Of a DNA stretch of 64,000 bases, positions 50,325 to 59,292 are shown piece after piece; positions within the stretch are counted from its first letter, which is position 1, and each line of letters begins with the position of its first letter. The position numbers and the translations under genes were made by a program. The stretch comes from Paraoerskovia marina DSM 21750. Lineage in GTDB: Bacteria; Actinomycetota; Actinomycetes; Actinomycetales; Cellulomonadaceae. The stretch lies in NCBI RefSeq assembly GCF_000701465.1, contig NZ_JNIY01000003.1, positions 124,001 to 188,000 of the forward strand, given 5' to 3'. The notes beneath the pieces were generated by a model. It did not search any database and had not been told where the DNA came from. It saw only the letters and a program-made list of their open reading frames with translations.

Positions 50325-51364
50325 CGCGCGAGGCGGTCGACGACCCAGCCGTAGAGCCCCGGTGCGGCGCCGGCGACGGGAACGATCCCGCGTCGCGCCG
50401 GGCTCTGCGCCCACGCGACGAGACCGCTGGTGAGCAGCCGGTAGTCGCGGGTCGCGGCGGACCAGGCGCGCTCGTACCCGGCGGGGTCCTCGAGACACGC
50501 GACCGCGGCCCGCGCCTGCGCGAGCCCGACGCGCAGGCCCTCGCCGGTCAGCGCGTCGACGTACCCGGAAGCGTCCCCGACCAGGCGCACCCGGCCGGCC
50601 GTGCGCCGTCGTGAGGCCTGCCGCAACGGCCCCGCCCCGCGGACGGCGCCGAGCGGCTCGGCGCCACGCAGGTGCTCCGAGATCTCGTGGAACCCGGCGA
50701 GAGACGCGGCGAAGTCGTTCCGGGGCGGGCCCAGCAGTGCGACGCCGACGACGTCGTCGGCCACGGGTGTCACGTACGCCTCGACCCCGTCGCCCCAGTG
50801 GACCTCGATGAGGTCGTTCCACGGTCGCACGCGAAAGTGCCGGCGCAGACCGAACCGGCGCCGGTCCGCGTCCCTGCGCCACGGCAGGGCCGACGGCGGC
50901 GTCGGGACGTCCAGCCCGACGATCCGGCGTACGGAGGAGTGCAGACCGTCGCAGGCGAGCAGCCAGCGGGCCTCGACGCCGGCCGCCGCGACGGTGTCCG
51001 CGGTCTCTTCCACGGCTGTCACGCGCTCGGTCACGTGCTCGACGCCGAGCGCCGCCGCACGCTCGCGCAGGGCGGCGTGCAGCGTGGTGCGGCGAACCCC
51101 GCGGCCGGGGCCCGCCGAGAAGAGGTGGTCGGCGTGCCGTCGGCCGGAGCGGTAGGAGACCCCGAGCAACGGGTGCCCGGCGGGGTCGACGCCGAGCCGG
51201 TGGACGGCGTCGAGCGCGCCGGGCATCAGGCCCTCGCCGCAGGCCTTGTCGATCTCTCCCTCCCGCGGTTCGACGACGACGACGCTCAGCCCGGCGAGCC
51301 GCGCCTCGACGGCCGCGGCCAGCCCGACGGGGCCGCCGCCGACGACCAGGACGTCCGTGGTCAC
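50321..51364 (-). CDS. FAD-dependent hydroxylase/reductase of the type III PKS cluster
   Basis: A 347-residue flavoprotein with GGGPVGLAAAVEARLAGLSV at the start, DKACGEGLMPGAL, and the FAD-contact motif VRLVGDASGYVDALTGEGL. These features fit geranylgeranyl-reductase-like and aromatic hydroxylase flavoproteins. In Streptomyces griseus the srs operon pairs a type III PKS, a methyltransferase and a flavoprotein hydroxylase (SrsC) that oxidises the phenolic lipid to a quinone; this gene holds the same place. GTG 51364 overlaps the stop of the methyltransferase gene (GTGA). Confidence 0.85.
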   Translation of the reverse strand: MTTDVLVVGGGPVGLAAAVEARLAGLSVVVVEPREGEIDKACGEGLMPGALDAVHRLGVDPAGHPLLGVSYRSGRRHADHLFSAGPGRGVRRTTLHAALRERAAALGVEHVTERVTAVEETADTVAAAGVEARWLLACDGLHSSVRRIVGLDVPTPPSALPWRRDADRRRFGLRRHFRVRPWNDLIEVHWGDGVEAYVTPVADDVVGVALLGPPRNDFAASLAGFHEISEHLRGAEPLGAVRGAGPLRQASRRRTAGRVRLVGDASGYVDALTGEGLRVGLAQARAAVACLEDPAGYERAWSAATRDYRLLTSGLVAWAQSPARRGIVPVAGAAPGLYGWVVDRLAR

Positions 51365-51885
51365 TGCTTCGCCGTGGCGATCCCGAGCGCACGCTCCTCG
51401 GCCGGGATGCGGAACCCGAGCAGGAGCCACGCGTTGAGCACCGTGAACACGAGCGCCGTCACCCAGGCGGTGTGCACGAGCGGCAGGGCGAAGCCCTCGA
51501 CGACGACCGCCACGTAGTTGGGGTGCGGGATCCACCGGTACGGGCCGCGGGCCACCAGGGGCAGGTCCGCGACCACGATCACGCGGGTGTTCCACCGCGG
51601 CCCCAGGGTGGCGATGCACCACCACCGCAGCGCCTGGCTCGCGAGGACGAGGGCGAGCATGGGCCAGCCCAGCCAGGGGATGAACGGCCGGTCGGCCACG
51701 ACGACCTCGACGACGCACGCCACCAGCAGCCCGGTGTGCAGCAGCACCATCGCGGGGAAGTGTCCGCGCCCGGACTCGACGCCACCGCGCGCGAACGACC
51801 AGGCGGCGTTGCGGCTCGAGACGACGAGCTCGACCAGCCGCTCGACCGCGGTCAGGGCGACGAGCACCACGTAGAGCGTCAGCAC
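51361..51885 (-). CDS. Isoprenylcysteine carboxyl methyltransferase (ICMT)-family protein
   Basis: A 174-residue membrane methyltransferase with about five hydrophobic helices and the ICMT-type AdoMet motif LVARGPYRWIPHPNYVAV. Relatives beside type III PKS genes (SrsB of S. griseus, BpsB of Bacillus) methylate the polyketide ring hydroxyl. GTG 51885 overlaps the PKS gene by seven bases, so the two proteins are likely made together. Confidence 0.9.
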   Translation of the reverse strand: MLTLYVVLVALTAVERLVELVVSSRNAAWSFARGGVESGRGHFPAMVLLHTGLLVACVVEVVVADRPFIPWLGWPMLALVLASQALRWWCIATLGPRWNTRVIVVADLPLVARGPYRWIPHPNYVAVVVEGFALPLVHTAWVTALVFTVLNAWLLLGFRIPAEERALGIATAKQ

Positions 51886-52937
51886 CCTGCCTCCAGGAGG
51901 ACGAGCTCGGCGGTCACGCCGGGGCCGAAGGCCATGACGACGGCGTGGCCGCCCGGCTCGGGCGCGCCGTCGGCCATCGTCGCGGCCAGGACGTGCAGGA
52001 CGGACGACGACGACAGGTTGCCGGTGGCGGCCAGGCTCGCCCGGCTGCGCGCGAGAGCGGACTCCTCGAGGCCGAGCGAGTCCCGGACCGCGTCGAGGAT
52101 CTTGGGGCCGCCGGCGTGCACCACCCAGGTCCCGACGTCCGGCACGTCGACGCCGTGCTCGGTGAGGAGGATCTTGACGTCCTCGGCCAGGTTCGCCCGC
52201 AGGAGGTCAGGCAGCCCGGGGGAGAGGACGATCCCGAACCCGGAGTCGCGCACGTCCCACCCGAGCTGGTGCGCGGTGTCGGGGTAGAGGCGGCTGCGGG
52301 TGCCGACGACGGCGGGGCCCGTGGCGGGATGGTCGTCACCGACCATGACCACGGCCGCCGCGCCGTCGCCGAACAGCCCCGAGCTCACCAGGTTGGCGGT
52401 CGAGGAGTCGCTGTGCTGGATCGTGAGGGAGCAGAGCTCGACGGAGACCAGGAGCGCGACGCCCGTCGGGCGTCCTGCGAGCAGGTCGTGCGTGCGGGCC
52501 AGGCCTGCTGCACCCCCGGCGCATCCGAGCCCGAACGAGGGGAACCGGACGACGTCGGACCGCAGGCCCAGCCGTTCGGCGAGAGCGGCGTCGAGGGACG
52601 GGGCCCCCACGCCGGTCACGGTCGTGAAGACGAGCAGGTCGACGTCGTCGGGCCGCAGTCCCGCGTCGGCGAGCGCCCGCGCGCACGCCTCCGCCGCGAG
52701 GGGCAATCCCTGCTCGACGAACGCGGCGTTCGCCGCGGCGAACGACCGCAGGCTCGCGTACTCCTCGAGCGGGAGGGCGAGATGGCGGGTGCGGACGCCC
52801 GACCCGGCGTGCAGCCTGTCCAGCAGTGCGCGGCGTGGTCCGGGCGAGGCGACGAGCGGCCCGATGGTCTCGGCGATCCGCTGCTGCGGGTGGGGCGGAC
52901 CAGGGGCCGTGGGGGCGACGGAGACGACGCGCGACAT
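51879..52937 (-). CDS. Type III polyketide synthase (chalcone synthase-like)
   Basis: A 352-residue synthase with the Cys-His-Asn triad visible: Cys139 in FGLGCAGGAAG, His274 in WVVHAGGPK and Asn307 in GNLSSSS. The end GPGVTAELVLLEA is also typical. It probably extends a fatty acyl starter with malonyl units to an alkylresorcinol or alkylpyrone. The methyltransferase and FAD hydroxylase genes that follow with overlaps would then modify the ring, as in the srsABC phenolic-lipid pathway. The starter and product cannot be read from sequence. Confidence 0.92.
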   Translation of the reverse strand: MSRVVSVAPTAPGPPHPQQRIAETIGPLVASPGPRRALLDRLHAGSGVRTRHLALPLEEYASLRSFAAANAAFVEQGLPLAAEACARALADAGLRPDDVDLLVFTTVTGVGAPSLDAALAERLGLRSDVVRFPSFGLGCAGGAAGLARTHDLLAGRPTGVALLVSVELCSLTIQHSDSSTANLVSSGLFGDGAAAVVMVGDDHPATGPAVVGTRSRLYPDTAHQLGWDVRDSGFGIVLSPGLPDLLRANLAEDVKILLTEHGVDVPDVGTWVVHAGGPKILDAVRDSLGLEESALARSRASLAATGNLSSSSVLHVLAATMADGAPEPGGHAVVMAFGPGVTAELVLLEAGC

Positions 52938-52989
52938 GTGGGAATCGTCGCATCAGGGCGGGACACTCGCAGGACCGATCGACAGGTTC

Positions 52990-53000
52990 TTGCCAGGCAA
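52990..53000. promoter_or_regulatory. Palindrome between the PKS operon and the UbiA gene
   Basis: TTGCC-A-GGCAA is a perfect 11-bp palindrome with partly matching flanks (GGTT on the left). It lies in the 83-base divergent gap, just upstream of the TAGCGT box (53007-53012) of the UbiA gene, and could coordinate both directions. Confidence 0.35.
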
Positions 53001-53020
53001 ACCCGATAGCGTCACCGGCT

Positions 53021-53857
53021 ATGAGTCGCCGCGCACAGCTGCAGGGTCTCGTCGTGGCGAGCCACGCGGGCCCGACCACCGTCGTCACCCTGCTCGCCCT
53101 GTCCCTCGCGGCGGGCGTCGGGGAGTCGATGGCACGGGTGGCCCTCGTGGGGGCCGCGGTGCTTGCCGGCCAGCTCTCCGTGGGGTGGTCGAACGACTGG
53201 CTCGACGCGAACCGCGACCGACTCAACCACCGCACCGACAAGCCGGCGGTGGTCGGCGCGGTCACGGTCCCGGTGCTCCGGCGTGCGGCGCTCGGGGCTC
53301 TCGGCGTCTGCGTCCTGCTGTCGTTCGCGGCGGGCTGGTGGGCCGGCGCGTTGCACGTGTCGGCCGTCCTGAGCGCGTGGGCGTACAACCTGTGGGCCAA
53401 GCGGACCGTGTGGTCGTGGCTGCCGTACGCGGTCTCGTTCGGTCTTCTGCCGGCCTTCGTCGTCGCGGCCGGCGGCGACGGCCGCACCGTGGCCCCGTGG
53501 ACGGTCCTGGCTGCCGCCCTCCTTGGCGTCGGGGCACACATCGCGAACGCCCTCCCGGACTTCGAGGACGACCACCGCACCGGGATCCGCGGACTGCCGC
53601 ACCGTATCGGCCCGCTCGCGTCCAGCGTCCTCTCGCCGGCACTGCTCGTCGTCGCGACCTTCGTGATCATCGCCAACGGCTCGCTGCCCACCGAGATCGC
53701 CGTCGGGGGCGCGGTTGCCTCCGTGGCGCTCGCGGCGGGGGCGGGCGTGATCGCGCTCGTGCGGCCGACGAGCCGCCTCCCGTTCCCGCTCAGCATGGCG
53801 GTTGCGGTGGTCTGTGTGGTTCTGCTCGTCTTTGCCGCACCCTCCGTCGTCCGGTAA
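53021..53857 (+). CDS. UbiA-family prenyltransferase
   Basis: A 278-residue membrane prenyltransferase. The first Asp-rich motif NDWLDANRDRLNHRTDKP and the second DFEDDHRTGIRGLPHRIG bind magnesium-diphosphate. UbiA enzymes attach isoprenoid chains to aromatic acceptors. Placed back to back with a phenolic-lipid-type PKS operon, it may prenylate that product, though a menaquinone- or hopanoid-unrelated acceptor is possible. ATG 53021 lies 8 bases after TAGCGT (53007-53012) with no ribosome-binding site. Confidence 0.9.
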   Translation: MSRRAQLQGLVVASHAGPTTVVTLLALSLAAGVGESMARVALVGAAVLAGQLSVGWSNDWLDANRDRLNHRTDKPAVVGAVTVPVLRRAALGALGVCVLLSFAAGWWAGALHVSAVLSAWAYNLWAKRTVWSWLPYAVSFGLLPAFVVAAGGDGRTVAPWTVLAAALLGVGAHIANALPDFEDDHRTGIRGLPHRIGPLASSVLSPALLVVATFVIIANGSLPTEIAVGGAVASVALAAGAGVIALVRPTSRLPFPLSMAVAVVCVVLLVFAAPSVVR

Positions 53858-53893
53858 CGCGCGCTGTGCCGCTCGTCGGGGCACGATCGACGG

Positions 53894-55183
53894 ATGGACG
53901 AACGCACCGAGCTGGACCGACCCCATGCACCCCACCGGCTTCGTCCGATGCGTGCGCGCGACGCGAGCGAGACGCATCGCGCCGCGACCCCGCTCGAGCT
54001 GCTGTTCGACCTCACGCTCGTCGTCGCGTTCGGCGCCGCCAGCGACGAGCTCGCCCACCTTCTCGCGCAGGGCCACGTCGCCGCCGCGCTGACCGGGTTC
54101 ACGGTCGCGATCTTCGCGACGTGCTGGGCGTGGATCAACTACACGTGGTTCGCCTCCGCCTACGACAACGACGACTGGTTCTTCCGCGTCGCGACGATGG
54201 TGCAGATGTTCGGCGTCCTGCTGCTCTCGCTCGGGCTGCCGCAGTTCTTCGAGTCGCTCGAGGCGGGCGAGAGCCCCGACCTCCGGGTGATGGTGGCCGG
54301 GTACGTGGTCATGCGAGTCTCGATGGTCGTGCTCTGGATCCGAGCCGCCCGGGGCGACCCGCGACGTCGTCGGGTGTGCCTCACCTATGCTGGCCTGATC
54401 GCTCTCGCCCAGGTCGGTTGGGTGGCGGTCGCGGTCTTCCACCCGCCGCTCGTCGCCGGGCTGGTGCTCGCCGGACTGCTGATCGTCGCCGAGATGGCGA
54501 CGCCCGTCGTCGCCGAGCGTCAGGGCCCGCAGACACCGTGGCACCCCCACCACGTCGCCGAGCGGTACGGCCTGCTCGCCATCATCGCGTTCGGAGAAGG
54601 GATTCTCGGGACGACGGCGTCGATCTCGGCGGTCGTCCAGGAGCAGGGGTGGTCGGTCGAGGCGCTCACAGTCGGCTTCGCAGGGGTCGCGCTCATCTTC
54701 GGGATGTGGTGGGTGTACTTCATGCCGGACCAGGGCGTCGTCCTCGAGCGGAGGGCGGAGCGGGCGTTCGTCTGGGGGTACGGTCACATCCTCGTGTACG
54801 GGTCGATCGCGGCGGTCGGGGCGGGGCTGCACGTGGCTGCTCTCTCGGTCGAGGGCGAGTCGGTCCTGGGCGTGGTCCCGACCCTTCTCGCAGTCGCGAT
54901 CCCGGTCCTGCTCTTCGTCCTGCTGACGTTCGGCCTCTACGCGCTGCTCGTCGGCACGGTCGACCGCCTCCACCTCGTCCTCGTGGTCGGGACGGTCGCC
55001 TGCCTCGCCGCGGGTGTCCTGCTCGGTGCAGCCGGCGCCTCCCTGGGAGTGGCGCTCGCCGTCGTGGCGCTGGCGCCGTGGGTGAGCGTCGTCGGTTACG
55101 AGACCGTGGGGCACCGCCACGGAGTGGTCCATATGGAACACCTCGCCCAGCGCCGACGTGCGAGTACCCCACCCGCTCCGTAG
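53894..55183 (+). CDS. LtrA-family (low temperature requirement A) membrane protein
   Basis: A 429-residue protein with about eleven helices and the LtrA motifs ATPLELLFDLTLVVAFG near the start and HHVAERYGLLAIIAFGEGIL in the middle. LtrA was named for growth of Listeria at low temperature; the biochemical function is unknown. It follows the UbiA gene by 36 bases and may be co-transcribed. Confidence 0.88.
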   Translation: MDERTELDRPHAPHRLRPMRARDASETHRAATPLELLFDLTLVVAFGAASDELAHLLAQGHVAAALTGFTVAIFATCWAWINYTWFASAYDNDDWFFRVATMVQMFGVLLLSLGLPQFFESLEAGESPDLRVMVAGYVVMRVSMVVLWIRAARGDPRRRRVCLTYAGLIALAQVGWVAVAVFHPPLVAGLVLAGLLIVAEMATPVVAERQGPQTPWHPHHVAERYGLLAIIAFGEGILGTTASISAVVQEQGWSVEALTVGFAGVALIFGMWWVYFMPDQGVVLERRAERAFVWGYGHILVYGSIAAVGAGLHVAALSVEGESVLGVVPTLLAVAIPVLLFVLLTFGLYALLVGTVDRLHLVLVVGTVACLAAGVLLGAAGASLGVALAVVALAPWVSVVGYETVGHRHGVVHMEHLAQRRRASTPPAP

Positions 55184-55218
55184 CGTCGGTCCGTCATCGA
55201 CTCTTCGGGGGAGGACCC

Positions 55219-56010
55219 ATGGATCTCGGCATTGCAGGACGGATCGCGCTTGTGACCGGGGGCGACTCCGGGATCGGTCTCGCGTCGGCGCAGGAGTTGC
55301 TGGCGGAGGGCGCCCGCGTCGTCCTGACGGACAGGGATCAGGACGCGCTCGACGACGCGGTGTCCCGCCTGGACGGGGACGTGACCGCGGTGGTCGCCGA
55401 CCTCACGGTTCCCGACGACGTCGCGCGGCTGGCCAGGACGGCCCGCGAAACCGTGGGGGACCCGGAGATCCTGGTCCACGCGGCGGGGATCACCGGACCG
55501 CAGGGTCCGTTCCACGAGCTCGACGACGACGCGTGGTCGACGACGCTGGACGTCGACCTGATGGCCGCGGTCCGGGTGACCCGGGAGCTCGTCCCGGCCA
55601 TGCGCGCCGCCGGGCGCGGTCGTGTGGTGCTCGTCGCCTCGGAGGACGCCGTGCAGCCCTACGTCGACGAGCTGCCGTACTGCGTGGCGAAGGCCGGTAT
55701 CCGCGTCCTGGCCAAGGGGCTGTCGAAGGCCTACGGTCCGGACGGCGTTCTCGTCAACACCGTCTCGCCGGCCTTCGTCGAGACGCCGATGACCGACGCG
55801 ATGATGGACGCGCGGGCCGAGGAGCGGGGGACCGACCGGGACGAGGCGGTCGAGTCGTTCCTGGACGAGATGCGTCCGGGGATCGCCCTGGGACGCCGGG
55901 GCCGCGTCGAGGAGGTCGCGGCCGTCGTCGCGCTCCTGTGCTCGGAGCGGGCGTCGTTCGTCAACGGGTCGGACTACCGGGTCGACGCCGGCTCGGTCAT
56001 CACCATCTGA
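55219..56010 (+). CDS. Short-chain dehydrogenase/reductase (SDR)
   Basis: A 263-residue classical SDR with the cofactor motif VTGGDSGIGLAS and the catalytic set Ser141, Tyr154 and Lys158 (VASEDAVQPYVDELPYCVAK). Asp in the VVLTDRD segment suggests NAD preference. The substrate is unknown. ATG 55219 follows GGGGGAGGA; a TAGCGT box at 55181-55186 overlaps the LtrA stop codon and may drive it. It is followed 16 bases later by an FAD reductase gene, so the two may share a pathway. Confidence 0.9.
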   Translation: MDLGIAGRIALVTGGDSGIGLASAQELLAEGARVVLTDRDQDALDDAVSRLDGDVTAVVADLTVPDDVARLARTARETVGDPEILVHAAGITGPQGPFHELDDDAWSTTLDVDLMAAVRVTRELVPAMRAAGRGRVVLVASEDAVQPYVDELPYCVAKAGIRVLAKGLSKAYGPDGVLVNTVSPAFVETPMTDAMMDARAEERGTDRDEAVESFLDEMRPGIALGRRGRVEEVAAVVALLCSERASFVNGSDYRVDAGSVITI

Positions 56011-56026
56011 CGGCAGGGGAGAACAC

Positions 56027-57256
56027 GTGAGCGAGAAGCGGTACGACTATCTGATCCTGGGTGCCGGGATGGCGGCCGACGCCGCGGCCCGCGGGATCCG
56101 CGAGGTCGACCCCGACGGCACCATCGGCATCCTCGGGCGGGAGACCACCGAGCCGGTGGCCCGCCCGGCGTTGTCCAAGAAGCTGTGGACGGACCCGGAG
56201 TTCACGCTCGACCAGGTGTGGCTCGGCACGGCCGAGGCGACGGGCGCCGAGCTGGTCCTCGGGGAGGCCGCGGACGACGTCGACCTGGCCGCGCGGGTCG
56301 TCACCACCGAGGGTGGGCGCGAGGTCGGGTACGAGCGGCTGCTCGTCACGACGGGCGGTGACCCGCGGACCCTCGAGGTCGACGACTGGTACGACTCCGG
56401 TCGCGTGATCGCGTTCCGGACCATCCACGACTACTGGCGCCTGCGCGAGTATGCCGCGGCCGGTGCGCGGGTGGCCGTGGTCGGCGGGAGCTTTATCGCC
56501 GCCGAGATCGCGGCGGCACTGGCCCAGCAGGACGTCGAGGCGCACCTGATCTGCCGGGGCCCGGCACCGATGGCGTCGATCCTCCCGCCCCGGGTCACGG
56601 GTCGTCTCACGGAGGCGATGGAGCGCCACGGCGTCCGTGTGGTCACGGACGCCGAGGTCCGTGCCGGCGAGGTCGAGGGGTCGGAGGGGCCGGTCCGGCT
56701 GGACATGGCGGACGGCCGCGAGGCGCGCTACGACCTCGTCGTGACCGGGCTCGGCGTCGACCCGGCGACCGGCCCGCTCGCGGACGCGGGGCTCAAGGTC
56801 GTCGACGACGGCGGGATCGTCGTCGACGAGCGGCTGCGCACCAGCGACCCGGCGGTGTGGGCCGCGGGTGACGTCGCCGTCTACCCCGACCAGATCCTGG
56901 GCCGGACGCGGATCGAGCACGTCGACCACGCCCAGGAGTCCGGGAAGGCCGCCGGACGCTCGATGGCCGGTGCCGACGAGTCGTACACGCACACGCCCTA
57001 CTTCTACTCGGTGCTCTTCGACGACTTCTTCGAGGCGGTCGGCGCCCTCGACCCGGACGGTGGCCTCGTCGAGGACTGGCAAGGCGAGGGCGACCCGCTG
57101 GACCGCGGCGTCGTGTATTACGGCACGCGCGACGGCGACACCCTCGACGTCACCGGGGTGCTGCTCTGGAACGTCGAGGAGGCCCGGGACGCGGCGCGCG
57201 CCGTGATCGCGGACGGTCCCGTCCCGGTGGGCGCGCTGCGCGGTCGCATCACGTAG
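56027..57256 (+). CDS. FAD/NAD(P)-dependent ferredoxin reductase-like protein
   Basis: A 409-residue pyridine-nucleotide disulfide oxidoreductase-fold protein: LILGAGMAADAAARGIREVD binds FAD, VAVVGGSFIAAEIAAAL binds NAD(P)H, and VWAAGDVAVYPD is the final FAD contact. The ARPALSKKLW segment and C-terminal domain resemble ferredoxin/rubredoxin and AIF-like reductases. The electron acceptor is not evident. GTG 56027 follows AGGGGAGAA, close behind the SDR gene. Confidence 0.88.
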   Translation: MSEKRYDYLILGAGMAADAAARGIREVDPDGTIGILGRETTEPVARPALSKKLWTDPEFTLDQVWLGTAEATGAELVLGEAADDVDLAARVVTTEGGREVGYERLLVTTGGDPRTLEVDDWYDSGRVIAFRTIHDYWRLREYAAAGARVAVVGGSFIAAEIAAALAQQDVEAHLICRGPAPMASILPPRVTGRLTEAMERHGVRVVTDAEVRAGEVEGSEGPVRLDMADGREARYDLVVTGLGVDPATGPLADAGLKVVDDGGIVVDERLRTSDPAVWAAGDVAVYPDQILGRTRIEHVDHAQESGKAAGRSMAGADESYTHTPYFYSVLFDDFFEAVGALDPDGGLVEDWQGEGDPLDRGVVYYGTRDGDTLDVTGVLLWNVEEARDAARAVIADGPVPVGALRGRIT

Positions 57257-57281
57257 ACGGGCGTGATGGGAGGATGGCGGC

Positions 57282-57821
57282 GTGCAGCATCCCGCCATCA
57301 GCCCCGACGAGCAGGTCCTGCCCGGGCTGTACATCCGACCCGGCCGCTTCGACCCGGCCGCGCTGCTCTTTCTGCGCGTGTTCCGGCGCGCCGTCTGGCC
57401 GCTGCTGTTCATCGGGGCCGCGATCGCGTGGGTGAGCGGCGAGTTCACCGCGCAGTCGCTCGAGCGACTGACCAGCCCGGCGGAGTTCCTCGGCGCCATC
57501 CTGTCCCCGCTCGTCACCCTCGCCGTCGCGATCGCGCTGCGGATCGTCGTCAACTTCCTCGCTCTGCTCCTGGCGACCCCGCTCGCCCGCTCCGCCTGGG
57601 TCCCCGGTCACGAGGCGCGCACCTGGGGCAAGCGGATGTACGACCTCGGCTACCTCTCCTCCGGCTACCGGGCCGTGCGGTGGTCGTGGGCCGTGCAGGC
57701 GGAGGCTGTGCAGCGGCTCGGTTCGGTCGGGCTGCAGCTCGCGTTCGTCGAGCTGCTCGGCCGCATCTTGACGCCGATCGCGGCCGCGGGGTTCGTCCTC
57801 GTCGTGATCTTCTACCACTGA
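57282..57821 (+). CDS. Membrane protein, unknown function (DUF4282-like)
   Basis: A 179-residue protein with two N-terminal helices (LRVFRRAVWPLLFIGAAIAW and a second at about 68-95), a polar middle and a C-terminal helix. The layout resembles DUF4282-type small membrane proteins, but I am not certain of the family. GTG 57282 follows GGAGG at 57270-57274. It is convergent with the K+ channel gene. Confidence 0.65.
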   Translation: MQHPAISPDEQVLPGLYIRPGRFDPAALLFLRVFRRAVWPLLFIGAAIAWVSGEFTAQSLERLTSPAEFLGAILSPLVTLAVAIALRIVVNFLALLLATPLARSAWVPGHEARTWGKRMYDLGYLSSGYRAVRWSWAVQAEAVQRLGSVGLQLAFVELLGRILTPIAAAGFVLVVIFYH

Positions 57822-57833
57822 CGGGCGGCGAGG

Positions 57834-58526
57834 CTACTGGTCGCTCACCCGCGCCGAGGCGAGGCCGACGATGAACGCCACGAACGTCACGAGGTAGAGC
57901 TGGCCGACGACGCCCTCGCCGACCGCGAGCAGGCGCCCGAGCGGGGTGACCGCCGCGAAGTCGCCGTACCCGATGGTCGTGATCGTCGTGAGGCTGAAGT
58001 ACATGAAGACCGTGGTCGGCTGGTCGCTGCCGAAGAAGGGCGTCCCGGAGAGCTGCTCGACGGTCAGGAACGCGTAGTAGAACGCCAGCGGGATCAGCAG
58101 GTACGCCGCCACGGCGCCCGTCAGCGTCGGCATGCCGACCGAGCGGTGCCGCAGCAGCCGCCGCACGACGACGATCGGGGCCAGCATCCCGAGCAGCGCG
58201 AGGATCGGGGAGGTGGCGTCCGCGCTGACGTTGCCCGGGAGGTCGACGAGTGATCCACCGACGACGAGGGCGACGACCGTCGCGACCGCGAGGTCGGTGG
58301 CCCGCTGCCACCGTCGTGACAGGCCCGCGGAGCGGAGTGCGACCAGCAGCGTTGCCCCGACGACCACCGCGGTCGCGGTGGTGGCGAGCTCGGTACCGCG
58401 GCCACCGAGAGGGCCGCCGACGTCGACGAGCGCGAGCAGCGCCGTCGTCCCGGCGGTCATGACGAGGAGGATCCCGAACCGGTCGACGAAGGGGCCTGAG
58501 TCGTCGAAGATCCGCTTCTCGGGCAC
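57834..58526 (-). CDS. Two-pore-type ion channel protein (K+ channel)
   Basis: A 230-residue protein with several N-terminal helices and a C-terminal pore module of the Ion_trans_2 kind. The potassium selectivity filter is TTITTIGYGDFAAVTP. No cytoplasmic regulatory (RCK) domain is present. GTG 58526 follows AAGGAGG. It probably sets membrane potential or potassium balance. Confidence 0.9.
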   Translation of the reverse strand: MPEKRIFDDSGPFVDRFGILLVMTAGTTALLALVDVGGPLGGRGTELATTATAVVVGATLLVALRSAGLSRRWQRATDLAVATVVALVVGGSLVDLPGNVSADATSPILALLGMLAPIVVVRRLLRHRSVGMPTLTGAVAAYLLIPLAFYYAFLTVEQLSGTPFFGSDQPTTVFMYFSLTTITTIGYGDFAAVTPLGRLLAVGEGVVGQLYLVTFVAFIVGLASARVSDQ

Positions 58527-58670
58527 TCGTCCTCCTTCGGTCGCCTGGTGGACAAATCATCCCAGTCCGCGGCCCATGCTGCGAGTAGAGCGCCGAGCGG
58601 AGAGGATCGGGAGCGTCGGGCCCCGGGATGGGCCTGGCGAGAGCCGAACATGCGTACACATGACGGCTTG

Positions 58671-58701
58671 CCTGCGCGGGCCGGTCTCCGGTCCGCGCAG
58701 G
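58671..58701. other. Hairpin inside a divergent intergenic region
   Basis: A 14-bp stem with one G-T wobble (58671-58684 with 58688-58701) and a 3-base loop TCT lies 13 bases before the -10 box of the acetyltransferase gene. It looks like a terminator, yet both flanking genes are transcribed away from the region. It may end a short unannotated transcript or act as a regulatory site. Confidence 0.5.
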
Positions 58702-58725
58702 TCCTCTCGTGGATATCCTTCCGCG

Positions 58726-59292
58726 ATGACCTCCGTACGCATCCGCCCCCTGGCCGTGGACGACCTGTCCCAGGCGCGCGCCGTGCAGGACGACCTCGCG
58801 CGCGACCGGTTCGACTTCCTGCTCGGGCTCCCCGCGCCGCTCGCGGAGATCTCCGACGATGCCTGGATCCGCTTTGTCGCCGATCTCTCCGCCCACGAGG
58901 TCGGCGAGGGTCTGCCGGACGGCTGGGTGCCGGAGACGTTCCGCGTGGCGGAGGTCGACGGCGTGCTCGTCGGACGGGTCTCCGCCCGCCACACGATCGA
59001 GGGCTCGGAGTTCCTGTCCCGCTACGGCGGGCACGTCGGCTACGGCGTGCGGTCCGGGTTCCGGCGGCAGGGTGTCGCGTCGGCGTTGCTGCGGTTCGCG
59101 CTCGAGGACCTGCGCGGGCGCGACGTCGACCGTGCACTCGTCACCTGCGACGACGCGAACGTCGCCTCGGCCGCGACGATCGAGCGAGGCGGCGGAGTTC
59201 TCGAGGAGGTCGTGGAGGTGCCTCTGGTCGAGCACTTTCCGAGCGGCCGACTGCGCCGCTACTGGGTCGAGCTCGGCGGCTCAGCGCTCTGA
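58726..59292 (+). CDS. GNAT-family N-acetyltransferase
   Basis: A 188-residue acetyltransferase. The acetyl-CoA loop is GYGVRSGFRRQGVASALL (RxxGxA type), followed by LVTCDDANVASAATIERGGG, typical of GNAT enzymes. The substrate is unknown. ATG 58726 lies 6 bases after TATCCT (58714-58719) without a ribosome-binding site. Its 3' end overlaps the convergent RDD gene by 12 bases. Confidence 0.88.
   Translation: MTSVRIRPLAVDDLSQARAVQDDLARDRFDFLLGLPAPLAEISDDAWIRFVADLSAHEVGEGLPDGWVPETFRVAEVDGVLVGRVSARHTIEGSEFLSRYGGHVGYGVRSGFRRQGVASALLRFALEDLRGRDVDRALVTCDDANVASAATIERGGGVLEEVVEVPLVEHFPSGRLRRYWVELGGSAL

Noticed and set aside
52300-56010. A 1236-codon plus-strand frame that ends in the SDR
   Set aside because: Only the last 263 codons are a gene. 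The rest is out of frame with the UbiA and LtrA genes and opposite the PKS gene, and the SDR has its own ribosome-binding site at 55219.
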